Part shown: piece after piece, positions 6,390-12,849 of the stretch
How positions within the stretch are numbered: the stretch's first letter is position 1
How the letters are laid out: every line of letters begins with the position of its first letter
Source: Gemmatimonadota bacterium
GTDB lineage: Bacteria > GCA-2686955
Assembly: GCA_002686955.1 (NCBI GenBank)
Contig: NYZA01000014.1
Coordinates: 1-12,849, forward strand
DNA: 12,849 nucleotides
Direction of reading: 5' to 3'
Translations under genes and position numbers: made by a program
The notes under the pieces: generated by a model
The model's database searches: none
Told to the model about the DNA's origin: nothing
What the model saw: the letters and a program-made list of their open reading frames with translations, nothing else

Positions 6390-7208
6390 ATGATCAGTTC
6401 CAAGACGCTCGTCGCATTGCTCGCCCTGCCGCTAGCGACCGGATCCGCGACGGCGAGCTACAACATCGGCGATGTCGTCGACAACTTCATACTGGACGAT
6501 GTCGACGGCGTGAGTCACTCGCTGTACGATTACGAAGGCAAGTTGATCGTACTGAACTTCGGAGAGTATTGGTGAGGCAGCTGCAACCTCGAATGGGCGG
6601 CTATGGACCAAGAGATCTGGCAGCCGTACAAAGACGAGGGCGTGGTGGTCATCACGATCGGATCCGACGGTTTTTCGCAGTTCAATCAGAAAGAACAACA
6701 GTACAACACGGGCTGGGTCTGGCTTTTCGACGCATCTAAACAGCTCCAAGACGACTACGGTGTTTGGTTCTATCCCAGCAACCTGATGCTCGATCAGGAG
6801 TTCAGGCTCGTCTACCAGAGCACCTTCAGCCAATGGACATTGGAGTACCTTCACGAGCCGATTCAAGAGCACCAATACGACGTATTCGTGCACCAGATCG
6901 AACCAAGGCACCAGATCGTGCAGGCCGGCGACGCCTTCTCGTTCGACGTGATGCTCTCCAATGCCACGGCCGGCCCTAGATCGGTCAGCGCCTGGCTGGA
7001 TGCCATCCTCCCCGGCCACGTGAACTACGCCGGCAACCCGGTCGACAGCCAGCAGCTGACTCTTCCCGGTGGCGCTACGGGAGGCAACACACTCTCGCTG
7101 CAGGTTCCAGGAACCGCTCCAGCCGGGGACTACTGGATCCGACTTTCGGTCGGAGACGATCAGACGACACCCGGTTGCGCCGATCTGGCGCGAATCACCG
7201 TCGAATAG
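6390..7208 (+). CDS. Exported thioredoxin-like protein with in-frame TGA at the redox cysteine (probable selenoprotein, 272 aa)
   Basis: Start ATG 6390 has a perfect AGGAGG (6379-6384) five bases upstream and opens with a signal peptide (residues 1 to about 22, ending S-A-T-A-S). A TlpA/AhpC-type thioredoxin fold follows: G-K-L-I-V-L-N-F, then Y-W-TGA-G-S-C65. In this family W-C-x-x-C belongs here, so the TGA (6573-6575, codon 62) replaces the nucleophilic cysteine. The same frame continues without a break: V-V-V-I-T-I-G-S-D, Y-G-V-W-F-Y-P-S (the cis-proline segment), and a C-terminal Ig-like module (about 165-272) ending at TAG 7206-7208. If TGA is read as selenocysteine, this is a periplasmic or secreted UxxC oxidoreductase. 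Other genes here (866, 1849, 4901, 10182) use TGA as stop, so the genetic code is normal. The alternative is a nonsense mutation TGC to TGA; broken neighbours downstream keep that open. No selenocysteine machinery is visible in the window. Confidence 0.8.
6576..6602 (+). promoter_or_regulatory. Candidate SECIS-like stem-loop just after the TGA
   Basis: AGCUGC (6579-6584) can pair with GCGGCU (6597-6602), with one U-G pair. Two further pairs, CC (6587-6588) with GG (6595-6596), form above a two-base bulge (AA), leaving the apical loop UCGAAU about 14 bases after the TGA. Bacterial selenocysteine insertion elements are stem-loops in the coding sequence directly after the UGA, so position and size fit. 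The loop does not begin with the G-U seen in well-studied examples, so this is only a candidate. Confidence 0.35.
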
Positions 7209-7222
7209 ATGCAGCCTTTCAT

Positions 7223-7248
7223 GTGCCGGCCTCGACGGAAGCCGGCAC
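7223..7248 (+). terminator. Hairpin after the thioredoxin-like gene
   Basis: A perfect 8-bp stem GTGCCGGC (7223-7230) / GCCGGCAC (7241-7248) with a 10-base loop begins 15 bases after the TAG stop. There is no T run after it. It may end or stabilise the transcript. Confidence 0.4.
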
Positions 7249-7261
7249 CCGGCGGAACCTG

Positions 7262-7782
7262 TCAACGACTTTGAGACCGACGGGCGGACATTGGCCCGCG
7301 GTCTGATCTTCCCCCTCTCGGATGCGTCAAAGCATCAGGTCGAAGGCACGCTCGCCCTTGCGCTCTGTCGAGATGACAGCTCCACTTGCCGTCCGGCTTC
7401 GATCGCGCTCCGTGGAGGAATCGTGGGTGCGCTGAGGGCAATGACACTGGAGGAGCTCGTGGTCGTGCCGGACGTGGGCGAGTCCGCATTCGGCGATGAC
7501 AACGTTGCCGCCGCCTTCTCCCGGGCCGAGTCCACCAACAAACGCGTGCTCCTGGATTCCTCGGCACGGCGGGCAGGTGAGCATGCGTACGGTGATATGC
7601 GTCTGCGCGCCGGGAAGCAGACCTCGGAGCTTTTCGTGGAAGTGGGGCGCCGAGACGAGGCGATGATCCTCCTGAGAGAGACTCTCGAACAAGCCTAGCG
7701 ACCGAAGAAGGGCGAAAAAGTAAGAACCTGGCGCTACATCGAGCTGATCGAGGATCTTCTCAGAAAGCTGGAGGCGGAATAG
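7262..7782 (+). pseudogene. Remnant of a thioredoxin-family gene with internal loss and an in-frame TAG
   Basis: One frame carries two protein-like blocks but no intact gene. The first half reads like the N-terminal and early thioredoxin parts of a two-domain thioredoxin-family protein: G-L-I-F-P-L, V-E-G-T-L-A-L-A-L-C-R-D-D-S-S-T-C-R-P, then A-A-F-S-R-A and K-R-V-L-L-D-S-S-A. At that point a W-C-x-x-C motif is expected, but the sequence reads R-R-A-G-E-H-A. The rest resembles a helical C-terminus (V-G-R-R-D-E-A-M-I-L-L-R-E-T-L-E-Q-A), then TAG at 7696-7698, then the same frame goes on for 27 protein-like residues (P-K-K-G-E-K-V-R-T-W-R-Y-I-E-L-I-E-D-L-L) to TAG at 7780. There is no credible start or signal peptide. 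The reading is a decayed gene with the central part deleted. Family assignment is from motif memory. Confidence 0.55.
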
Positions 7783-7817
7783 CGCGTTACCATTGCGCGC
7801 TAGCCCGAACCGTGAAC

Positions 7818-7822
7818 GGAGG
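7818..7822 (+). promoter_or_regulatory. Ribosome binding site of the broken subtilase
   Basis: GGAGG seven bases before GTG 7830 fixes the start there rather than at GTG 7812, which overlaps no such site. Confidence 0.55.
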
Positions 7823-7829
7823 TCTGCTC

Positions 7830-8817
7830 GTGACGATCCTGACACCGACCAAATATGCTTGCACCCTCGCGGCCACGATCCTGATCGGATCGACGGCCCA
7901 GGCCCTTGGCAACACTCCCCTCCCCCGCCCGGCGGCGATCAAACCCGCGCGCACCGTAGTGGCTTCCGGGTCCGACGCGAGCCGTGTAGTCGTCAAGTAC
8001 GCCGAAGGGATCGAGGTACGCCTCGACCGCGGCGATCTGAGCGCATCGGCTCCCGGCCTCGATCGGCTCTTTCGCCGTGCAGCTCTTCGATAGGAGCTAC
8101 CGTGACTCGGGCGCGATTCTGGTCGGCGCCGGCACTCCCTCGAATCACGCCCCGGAGTATTTCACCAACTACGGGAGTCGAATCGACTGTCAGGGCTATG
8201 GATCCGGTGTCTATTCAACCGGTTATGGCGATCTATGGGAGCCCGAGATCGACCAGGCCTACACCAGCTCTTTCAGCGGCACATCGAGTGCGAGCCCGAT
8301 CGTGACCGGGGCCGCGGCCGCGACATTCCTACTGAATCTCGAGACCTCGGGCCGCTTCCTCACCCCCTTTGAGGTACGCGATCTGCTCTCGACCCATGGC
8401 ACGCCTCAAGGACCTCCCCTGAGCAAGCCGATCGGCGTGCTGCCCGACCTCGCCGAAATCGTTCAGAATCTGCTGCCCGGGTACGGGTGGAGAATGGAGA
8501 TGCTACCGGAGGTGAACCAGATCGCTCCGGGGGACCAGGCCGGTGTGATCATGCGTCTCAGCAACACCGAGTCGGTCGAAGCGACGACGCAGGTATGGGT
8601 CGAGGCGATCCTCACCGGTGAGAATCGCTGGCCGTATGGGCGGACCCTGGGATCACCTCGTGATGTCACGGTGCCCGCGCAGAGCAGTCAGCTCCTTTCG
8701 ATCAGCGTCACGGTGCCCTGGGCCGCCGAGCTTGGCACCTACGTCGTCACCGCCTATTCGGGGGACGAACCGACCGCTCCCCTCAGCGCATCGTTCGCGC
8801 ACGTCGAGGTTAGATAA
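7830..8817 (+). pseudogene. Subtilase (S8) with its central catalytic half missing and a frameshift
   Basis: GTG 7830, with GGAGG seven bases upstream, begins a signal peptide (Y-A-C-T-L-A-A-T-I-L-I-G, cleavage near A-Q-A) and a pro-region (S-R-V-V-V-K-Y-A-E-G-I-E-V-R-L) that ends at TAG 8091-8093. An overlapping frame (open from about 8077 to the TAA at 8815-8817) starts abruptly inside a subtilase domain: L-F-D-R-S-Y-R-D-S-G-A-I-L-V-G-A-G, F-T-N-Y-G-S-R, and the nucleophile block G-T-S-S-A-S-P (Ser codon 8284-8286). The Asp, His and oxyanion Asn parts are absent, so probably 200 or more residues were lost and the frame changed. CTCTT occurs on both sides of the junction (in D-R-L-F and in L-F-D-R), which suggests deletion between short repeats. 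A C-terminal Ig-like module (about 8490-8814) resembles that of the thioredoxin-like protein. It cannot be an active protease. An assembly error is possible. Confidence 0.75.
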
Positions 8818-8958
8818 CCACCTCTTTCCCAAGAGCAGGGCCGGAATCGAGGATAGACTTTCGGTGCGCAACCCACGCGCGCGCCGGCGGATGCCGATCA
8901 CCGACGAGACGCCACGCACCCGCATCTCGCCGCCCGCGCCCCACCAAAAGGAGTATTC

Positions 8959-10182
8959 ATGCGCAGGCTCGCCCTCCCGCTCGCTTCCACGGTCCTCGCC
9001 GCGACCATCGCCGACGCCGAAGTGCGGATTTCGATCGGCACGGAATCCCCCGACCAGCTCCCGCCGATGATCGCCGAGATGATTCGCGAACACGGTGCGA
9101 CGCTTCGCCACACCCTGCCTCGTCTAGCGGCCGCCTCTTTCGTCGTGGAGGACACCGCCGTGCTCGACCGGATTCGATGCAATTCGGCGATTGCCGAAGT
9201 CGCCGACTACATCGAGCTCGTCGGCAGAGCGAGCGTGCCGCGTGGTGAGGTGCCCTACGATATCGCTTTCGAGCCGGGCGTTCGGCGGCGCCCCGTAGGC
9301 ACGTACAATCCGGACGATCCGGACTATTCCAAACAATGGCCGATCTCCTGCATCCAGGCGGACAAAGCCTGGGATGTGATCCAGGGAGGCAATGTGACGA
9401 TCGCGATCGTCGATACGGGGATCGATCTCTATCACGAAGATCTACGAAGCAACTGCAACACGGTGGACGACTGGGACTTCGTCAACAACGACGATTTCCC
9501 CTTGGATGACTACGGCCACGGTACGCACGTAGGCGGTATCGCTTCGGCGATCATCGACAACGGAGCGGGCATCGCGGGCTGCTTCCAGGCCACACTTTTG
9601 GCCGTGAAGGTCCTGGACTCGAATGGCTACGGCTGGTGGGACGATGTCGCAGCGGGCATAGATCACTCCGTCGAGAAGGGCGCCGATGTCATCAACATGA
9701 GTCTTGGCGGAGGCAGCGACGATTCACTTCTGAAGGCTGCTTGCGATGCAGCCTATGCGGCGGGCGTTCTCGTAGTCGCCGCCGCTGGCAACGACGGGCC
9801 GCTCTTCTTCGCCAACTATCCGGCCAACTACACTTCGGTCATCGGAGTGGGTGCATTGGGTGGGTTCATCTTCGGGGACTGCGAGAAGGCTGCATTCTTC
9901 TCACAGCGCGGTTTTGGTGACGACAATTCCCGTGGCAATGTCGAAGTCATGGCTCCGGGCAAATTCGTCTATTCGTGCTACCCGAACGACGAGTACACCC
10001 GGATGGACGGAACCTCGATGGCCGCTCCACACGTGGCTGCCCTCTGCGCCGCCTATCGCGCCTACGTCCCATCCTGGTCCGCGGAGCAGATTCGCCACCA
10101 TATCCAGGCCAACGCGGACAACCTTGGTGGGAAGTTCACATTCGGCTACGGTCGCATCGATTTCTTCCCCCCCATCGACTGA
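8959..10182 (+). CDS. Secreted subtilisin-like serine protease (S8), 407 aa
   Basis: Complete extracellular endopeptidase. ATG 8959 has AAAAGGAG (8946-8953) five bases upstream. Residues 1 to about 20 form a signal peptide (M-R-R-L, hydrophobic core, A-D-A end). Residues about 22-90 resemble an I9-type inhibitory propeptide that is removed on maturation. The catalytic domain begins near residue 110 (Y-S-K-Q-W-P, then A-W-D-V-I-Q-G). The triad is complete: D152 in I-V-D-T-G-I-D, H187 in H-G-T-H-V-G-G, and S353 in G-T-S-M-A-A-P-H. The oxyanion residue is N278 in A-A-A-G-N-D. Several cysteines in the mature domain may form disulfides. The protein ends soon after the catalytic domain, with no accessory domain, unlike its neighbours. 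The next subtilase begins 18 bases after the TGA, so the two are probably co-transcribed. No clear promoter is seen in the 141 bases upstream. Confidence 0.95.
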   Translation: MRRLALPLASTVLAATIADAEVRISIGTESPDQLPPMIAEMIREHGATLRHTLPRLAAASFVVEDTAVLDRIRCNSAIAEVADYIELVGRASVPRGEVPYDIAFEPGVRRRPVGTYNPDDPDYSKQWPISCIQADKAWDVIQGGNVTIAIVDTGIDLYHEDLRSNCNTVDDWDFVNNDDFPLDDYGHGTHVGGIASAIIDNGAGIAGCFQATLLAVKVLDSNGYGWWDDVAAGIDHSVEKGADVINMSLGGGSDDSLLKAACDAAYAAGVLVVAAAGNDGPLFFANYPANYTSVIGVGALGGFIFGDCEKAAFFSQRGFGDDNSRGNVEVMAPGKFVYSCYPNDEYTRMDGTSMAAPHVAALCAAYRAYVPSWSAEQIRHHIQANADNLGGKFTFGYGRIDFFPPID

Positions 10183-10200
10183 CGATAAAGAGACGACATC

Positions 10201-12849
10201 ATGCCAAACAGGACCGCTACGTTCATGGCGGGTGCACTGCTCGCCGCCCCCTCGCAATCCTCCGCCGGCGTGATCACGCCGGAGCTCGATCGCTTTCTCT
10301 ACGGAGCCGAAGCGGAAGAGTACGTCCCGATCATCGTTCACCTCCGAGACAAGGCCGACCTTGCCGCGGCATCGCCTGGTCGCTCGAAACGGGGCGTCGT
10401 ACTCGATCGTGCCACCCGGCACGAGGCCGCCGTCCTCGCGATGAAGGCTCACGCTTCTCGATCGCAGGGGGCGATCCGGTCTCTTCTGAGGCGGCGCAGG
10501 TCCGAGGGCGGCGTGGACACGTTCACGCCATTCTGGATCGCCAATGCGCTGTACGTAGAGGCGTTGCCGGAGGTGATCAACGAGTTGGCGATGCGACCCG
10601 CCGTTGCTTCGATTTCGTACGATACGCCGATCGAGTTGGTCGAACCGGTGAGCGAGCAACCCACCAAGAACGCCGCCGCGGGGGCGGAATCGGGATTGAA
10701 AGACATCAACGCCCATCTGCTCTGGGCATTGGGGTACACCGGTGAAGGCGTGCTCGTCTCGCACCTCGACACCGGCGCGGACGCCAATCACCCCGCGATC
10801 GGCGATCGCTGGCGCGGCCACGAGCCCGACGTGTCGCCCGCGGAGTCGTTTTTCGACCCCGTCACGAACTGGACCTTCCCGCGCGATTCCGGAAGTCACG
10901 GGACGCACACCATGGGTACCATTTGCGGCATGACGCCGGGAGATACGATCGGTGTGGCCTTCGACGCCACGTGGATCTCGGCGGCAGTGATCGATCGGAT
11001 CGATCTCAATCGAACGATGGCCGACGCCATCCTCGCCTTCCAGTGGAGCGCCGATCCGGATGGCGATCCCGGCACGGTGGACGACGTACCGGTCGTCTCA
11101 TCGAACTCCTGGGGCTTCAGCCCCCTCTATCACGGTGTCCCCCACTGCGACGACGCATTTTGGGATTCGATGGATGGCGCCGAAGCGGCGGGCGTGGCCA
11201 TCGTATTCGCGGCGGGCAATGAGGGGAGCGGATCGAAAACTCTGCGCACGCCGGCGGATCGAATCACGACGAGCACCAACGCTTTTGCCGTGGGCGCGCT
11301 TCGTCCCGGGTCGGAAACCGTCGCTTCTTTCTCCAGCAGGGGACCTTCAGGATGCGACAATACAACGATCAAGCCCGAGGTCAGCGCTAGAGGCGAAAGC
11401 GTTCGCTCTTCGATACCAGGCAACGGTTACGCGACTATGTCCGGCACCTCGATGGCTTGCCCGCACGTGGCGGGAGGGGTGGCGTTGCTCTACGACATCA
11501 ATCCGGATCTCGATCCCGCCCGGGCCAAAGAGATACTGATGGAAACCGCCGTAGATCTCGGATCAACGGGTGAGGACAACACCTACGGATGGGGACGAAT
11601 CGACCTGCTGGCTGCGGGCCAGGCCGTGGCGGCTGAGATGGGCGGGATCTACGGAGTAGTTTCCGGCGACTCGTTCCCGCTGGAAGGGGCCAGGATCGAA
11701 GACCTCGGATCGGAACAGTTCGCGTTGAGCGACAGCACCGGCGGCTATGTACTGAGTGTGACACCCGGTGCCACTTACGATATTCGTGCCGGCTCCTACG
11801 GCTATCGCCAGGAAGTGACCTCCGTCACAGTTCCCCCCGAGACCTTCGTCGAAGTAAACTTCGATCTCGAAGCCTCGGTCGACGGCACGCTCTCGGGCAC
11901 CGTCACCGATTCTCAGTCGGGTCTTCCGATCGAAGGGGTACAGGTCACAGTGCTCGACACACCTTTGGCACCGGTCTACAGCAACCCGCTCGGAGCATAC
12001 GATCTGAACGTGGCCGGCGGAGCGGCGTACGACGTGTCGTTCTCGAAGCTGGCCTGGGAACCACTCGTGGTCGAGGACGTCGCGATCGTCGAAGGCCAGA
12101 ACACGAGCCTCGATGTCTCACTCGATCCCTTCCCGACCATACTGGTATGGGAACCCGATCCGACACCGATCAGCGGGAGCTTCATCCGCGGCTACTTCGA
12201 AAACCGCGGTCAAAACGTGCTCGTTGCCGGCAACTTGGATGAGTACGGAGATCTCCGCCAGTTCGCCAAGGTTTTCGTCTGTCTAGGCATGTCGCCCAAC
12301 GCTTACCAAATCGATCCCTCCGGCCCGGAGGATCTGGCGTTGGTCGACTTCCTCGAGGCGGGTGGCGGCCGCCTGCTCTACATCGAAGGGGGCGACTTCT
12401 GGGCCTTCGATCCGGCAACGCAGATTCGGAGTTACTTCAATATCGCCGGCGTATCGGATGGGGCCGATGATCTATTCCAGGTCGTCGGCGCACCCGGCAC
12501 TCCCACCGAGGGCATGTCGTTTGCATACGGCGGCGAAAACAGGTTCGTCGACCGGATCTCCCCCGAGGGCGGGGCCAAGGCGATCTGGTACAACCCAAAC
12601 GGCTCTTGGGTCGTGGGTGTCCTGAACACATCACCTTCGGACCATCTCACAATCGGACAGAGCTTCGAGATGGGGGGCCTCGGCAGCACGACGATGCTAG
12701 CCCGGATTTCTCACCAACTTTCGTCGCGAGGCGGCGCAGATTCGTGCCCTGGCGGTGCTTCTCACCGTTTCGCGCGGAGGCGTGCTGGTTGCACGTCGCA
12801 CAAAGCGAAACGGGGGGAAGTGCTGCCAGGGTGCGGAGATGCGCCGCCA
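10201..12849 (+). CDS. Large multidomain secreted subtilase (S8), 3' end open at window edge and probably interrupted near 12698
   Basis: Second intact S8 catalytic domain, 18 bases after the preceding protease, with only a weak ribosome site (AAAGAG), so translation may be coupled. A signal peptide (M-P-N-R-T, then F-M-A-G-A-L-L-A-A-P) is followed by a propeptide to about residue 150. The triad is D190 (H-L-D-T-G-A-D), H233 (S-H-G-T-H-T-M-G) and S417 (S-G-T-S-M-A-C-P-H-V-A-G-G); N340 (A-A-G-N-E-G) is the oxyanion residue. The set resembles bacillopeptidase F-type subtilases. Then come two carboxypeptidase-regulatory-like beta modules (about 481-559 and 561-642; G-x-V-x-D/T ... P-I-E-G-V-Q-V-T). 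A third domain (about 647-833) begins I-L-V-W-E-P-D-P-T-P and contains F-L-E-A-G-G-G-R-L-L-Y-I-E-G-G-D; it is unidentified. After residue 833 (12699) the frame stays open by chance but no longer looks like protein; the natural end is probably lost to an inserted element. Confidence 0.9.
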   Translation, partial: MPNRTATFMAGALLAAPSQSSAGVITPELDRFLYGAEAEEYVPIIVHLRDKADLAAASPGRSKRGVVLDRATRHEAAVLAMKAHASRSQGAIRSLLRRRRSEGGVDTFTPFWIANALYVEALPEVINELAMRPAVASISYDTPIELVEPVSEQPTKNAAAGAESGLKDINAHLLWALGYTGEGVLVSHLDTGADANHPAIGDRWRGHEPDVSPAESFFDPVTNWTFPRDSGSHGTHTMGTICGMTPGDTIGVAFDATWISAAVIDRIDLNRTMADAILAFQWSADPDGDPGTVDDVPVVSSNSWGFSPLYHGVPHCDDAFWDSMDGAEAAGVAIVFAAGNEGSGSKTLRTPADRITTSTNAFAVGALRPGSETVASFSSRGPSGCDNTTIKPEVSARGESVRSSIPGNGYATMSGTSMACPHVAGGVALLYDINPDLDPARAKEILMETAVDLGSTGEDNTYGWGRIDLLAAGQAVAAEMGGIYGVVSGDSFPLEGARIEDLGSEQFALSDSTGGYVLSVTPGATYDIRAGSYGYRQEVTSVTVPPETFVEVNFDLEASVDGTLSGTVTDSQSGLPIEGVQVTVLDTPLAPVYSNPLGAYDLNVAGGAAYDVSFSKLAWEPLVVEDVAIVEGQNTSLDVSLDPFPTILVWEPDPTPISGSFIRGYFENRGQNVLVAGNLDEYGDLRQFAKVFVCLGMSPNAYQIDPSGPEDLALVDFLEAGGGRLLYIEGGDFWAFDPATQIRSYFNIAGVSDGADDLFQVVGAPGTPTEGMSFAYGGENRFVDRISPEGGAKAIWYNPNGSWVVGVLNTSPSDHLTIGQSFEMGGLGSTTMLARISHQLSSRGGADSCPGGASHRFARRRAGCTSHKAKRGEVLPGCGDAPP
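12697..12849 (+). mobile_element. Probable end of a mobile or structured element interrupting the subtilase
   Basis: From CTAGCCCGGATTTCTCACC (12697-12715) onward the subtilase frame loses protein character (serine, arginine and cysteine-rich, no domain pattern). The motif TTCTCACC occurs twice (12708-12715 and 12759-12766), each followed a few bases later by TTTCG. A 119-base hairpin follows. From memory, ends reading CCCGGATTTCTCA are common at IS1380-type insertion sequences in environmental bacteria; I cannot verify this, and no transposase gene is within the window. Confidence 0.4.
12730..12848 (+). repeat. 44-bp imperfect inverted repeat forming a long hairpin
   Basis: Arms 12730-12773 and 12805-12848 match in inverted orientation at 34 of 44 positions without gaps. 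They share GGCGGCGCA at the base, CCCTGGC in the middle and CGTTTCGC near the top. Seven of the ten differences become G-U pairs in the plus-strand RNA, so 41 of 44 pairs can form. The 31-base spacer folds again: GGCGTGC (12779-12785) pairs with GCACGTC (12791-12797) around the loop TGGTT. The structure may extend beyond the window edge. Confidence 0.75.

Noticed and set aside
6573-6575. Recoded genetic code (UGA as Gly or Trp)
   Set aside because: TGA ends at least four other genes in the window at natural protein ends, and the motif position calls for cysteine/selenocysteine.
7696-7698. Pyrrolysine or suppressed amber codon
   Set aside because: TAG ends several normal genes here (4889, 7208), and the frame around it lacks a start and its redox motif, so a decayed gene is simpler.
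7327-7845. 172-codon minus-strand frame containing a C-P-P-C motif at 7565-7576
   Set aside because: The motif is tempting because it is the reverse complement of codons expected in a thioredoxin at about the same place. However, the surrounding minus-strand translation has no thioredoxin features, and inverting the segment does not restore the motif in frame.
1-12849. tRNA, rRNA, CRISPR array, phage or antiphage operon
   Set aside because: I saw no repeated spacer pattern, no cloverleaf or rRNA segment, and no recognisable phage or defence gene by reading the sequence; no dedicated search could be run.

Overview
The window is GC-rich and dominated by large secreted proteins: three subtilisin-type (S8) reading frames, an M23 metallopeptidase and an exported thioredoxin-like protein, carrying beta-propeller, golvesin-like, carboxypeptidase-regulatory-like and Ig-like accessory domains. 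This style, with good Shine-Dalgarno sites and sparse operons, suggests an environmental Gram-negative bacterium of the FCB/Eisenbacteria/Krumholzibacteria, Myxococcota or Acidobacteriota kind. The phylum is inferred from protein style only; there is no rRNA or other marker.

Layout. 1-866: 3' part of a DUF362-type iron-sulfur protein. 1094-1849: an unrecognised helical cytosolic protein. 2180-2575: a small secreted four-cysteine protein. 2575-2757: a MITE-like palindromic element wedged between that gene and the next. 2772-4889: a secreted propeller + M23 + golvesin-like protein, convergent with an NAD-dependent epimerase (4901-5881, minus). The epimerase is preceded on its own strand by a strong GC hairpin and a possible 21-codon ORF. 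6004-6389 is intergenic.

The centre of interest is 6390-7208. It is a thioredoxin/TlpA-like exported protein in which an in-frame TGA sits exactly where the first cysteine of the redox motif should be (W-TGA-G-S-C). The domain continues in the same frame through the cis-proline region and a C-terminal Ig-like module. The best reading is a selenocysteine-containing (UxxC) thioredoxin; the competing reading is a nonsense mutation. Two broken genes follow directly: a thioredoxin-family remnant with an in-frame TAG (7262-7782), and a subtilase keeping only its signal/pro-region and the Ser half of the catalytic domain (7830-8817). These make the nonsense alternative worth testing.

8959-10182 is an intact secreted subtilisin. 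It is followed 18 bases later by a larger multidomain subtilase (10201 to the window end), probably in the same transcript. Near 12698 the protein-like signal of the latter stops and the DNA becomes a very long imperfect hairpin (12730-12848), probably the end of a mobile or structured element that truncates the gene. Together the genes look like an extracellular proteolysis and cell-envelope set with local gene decay and insertion of small mobile elements.
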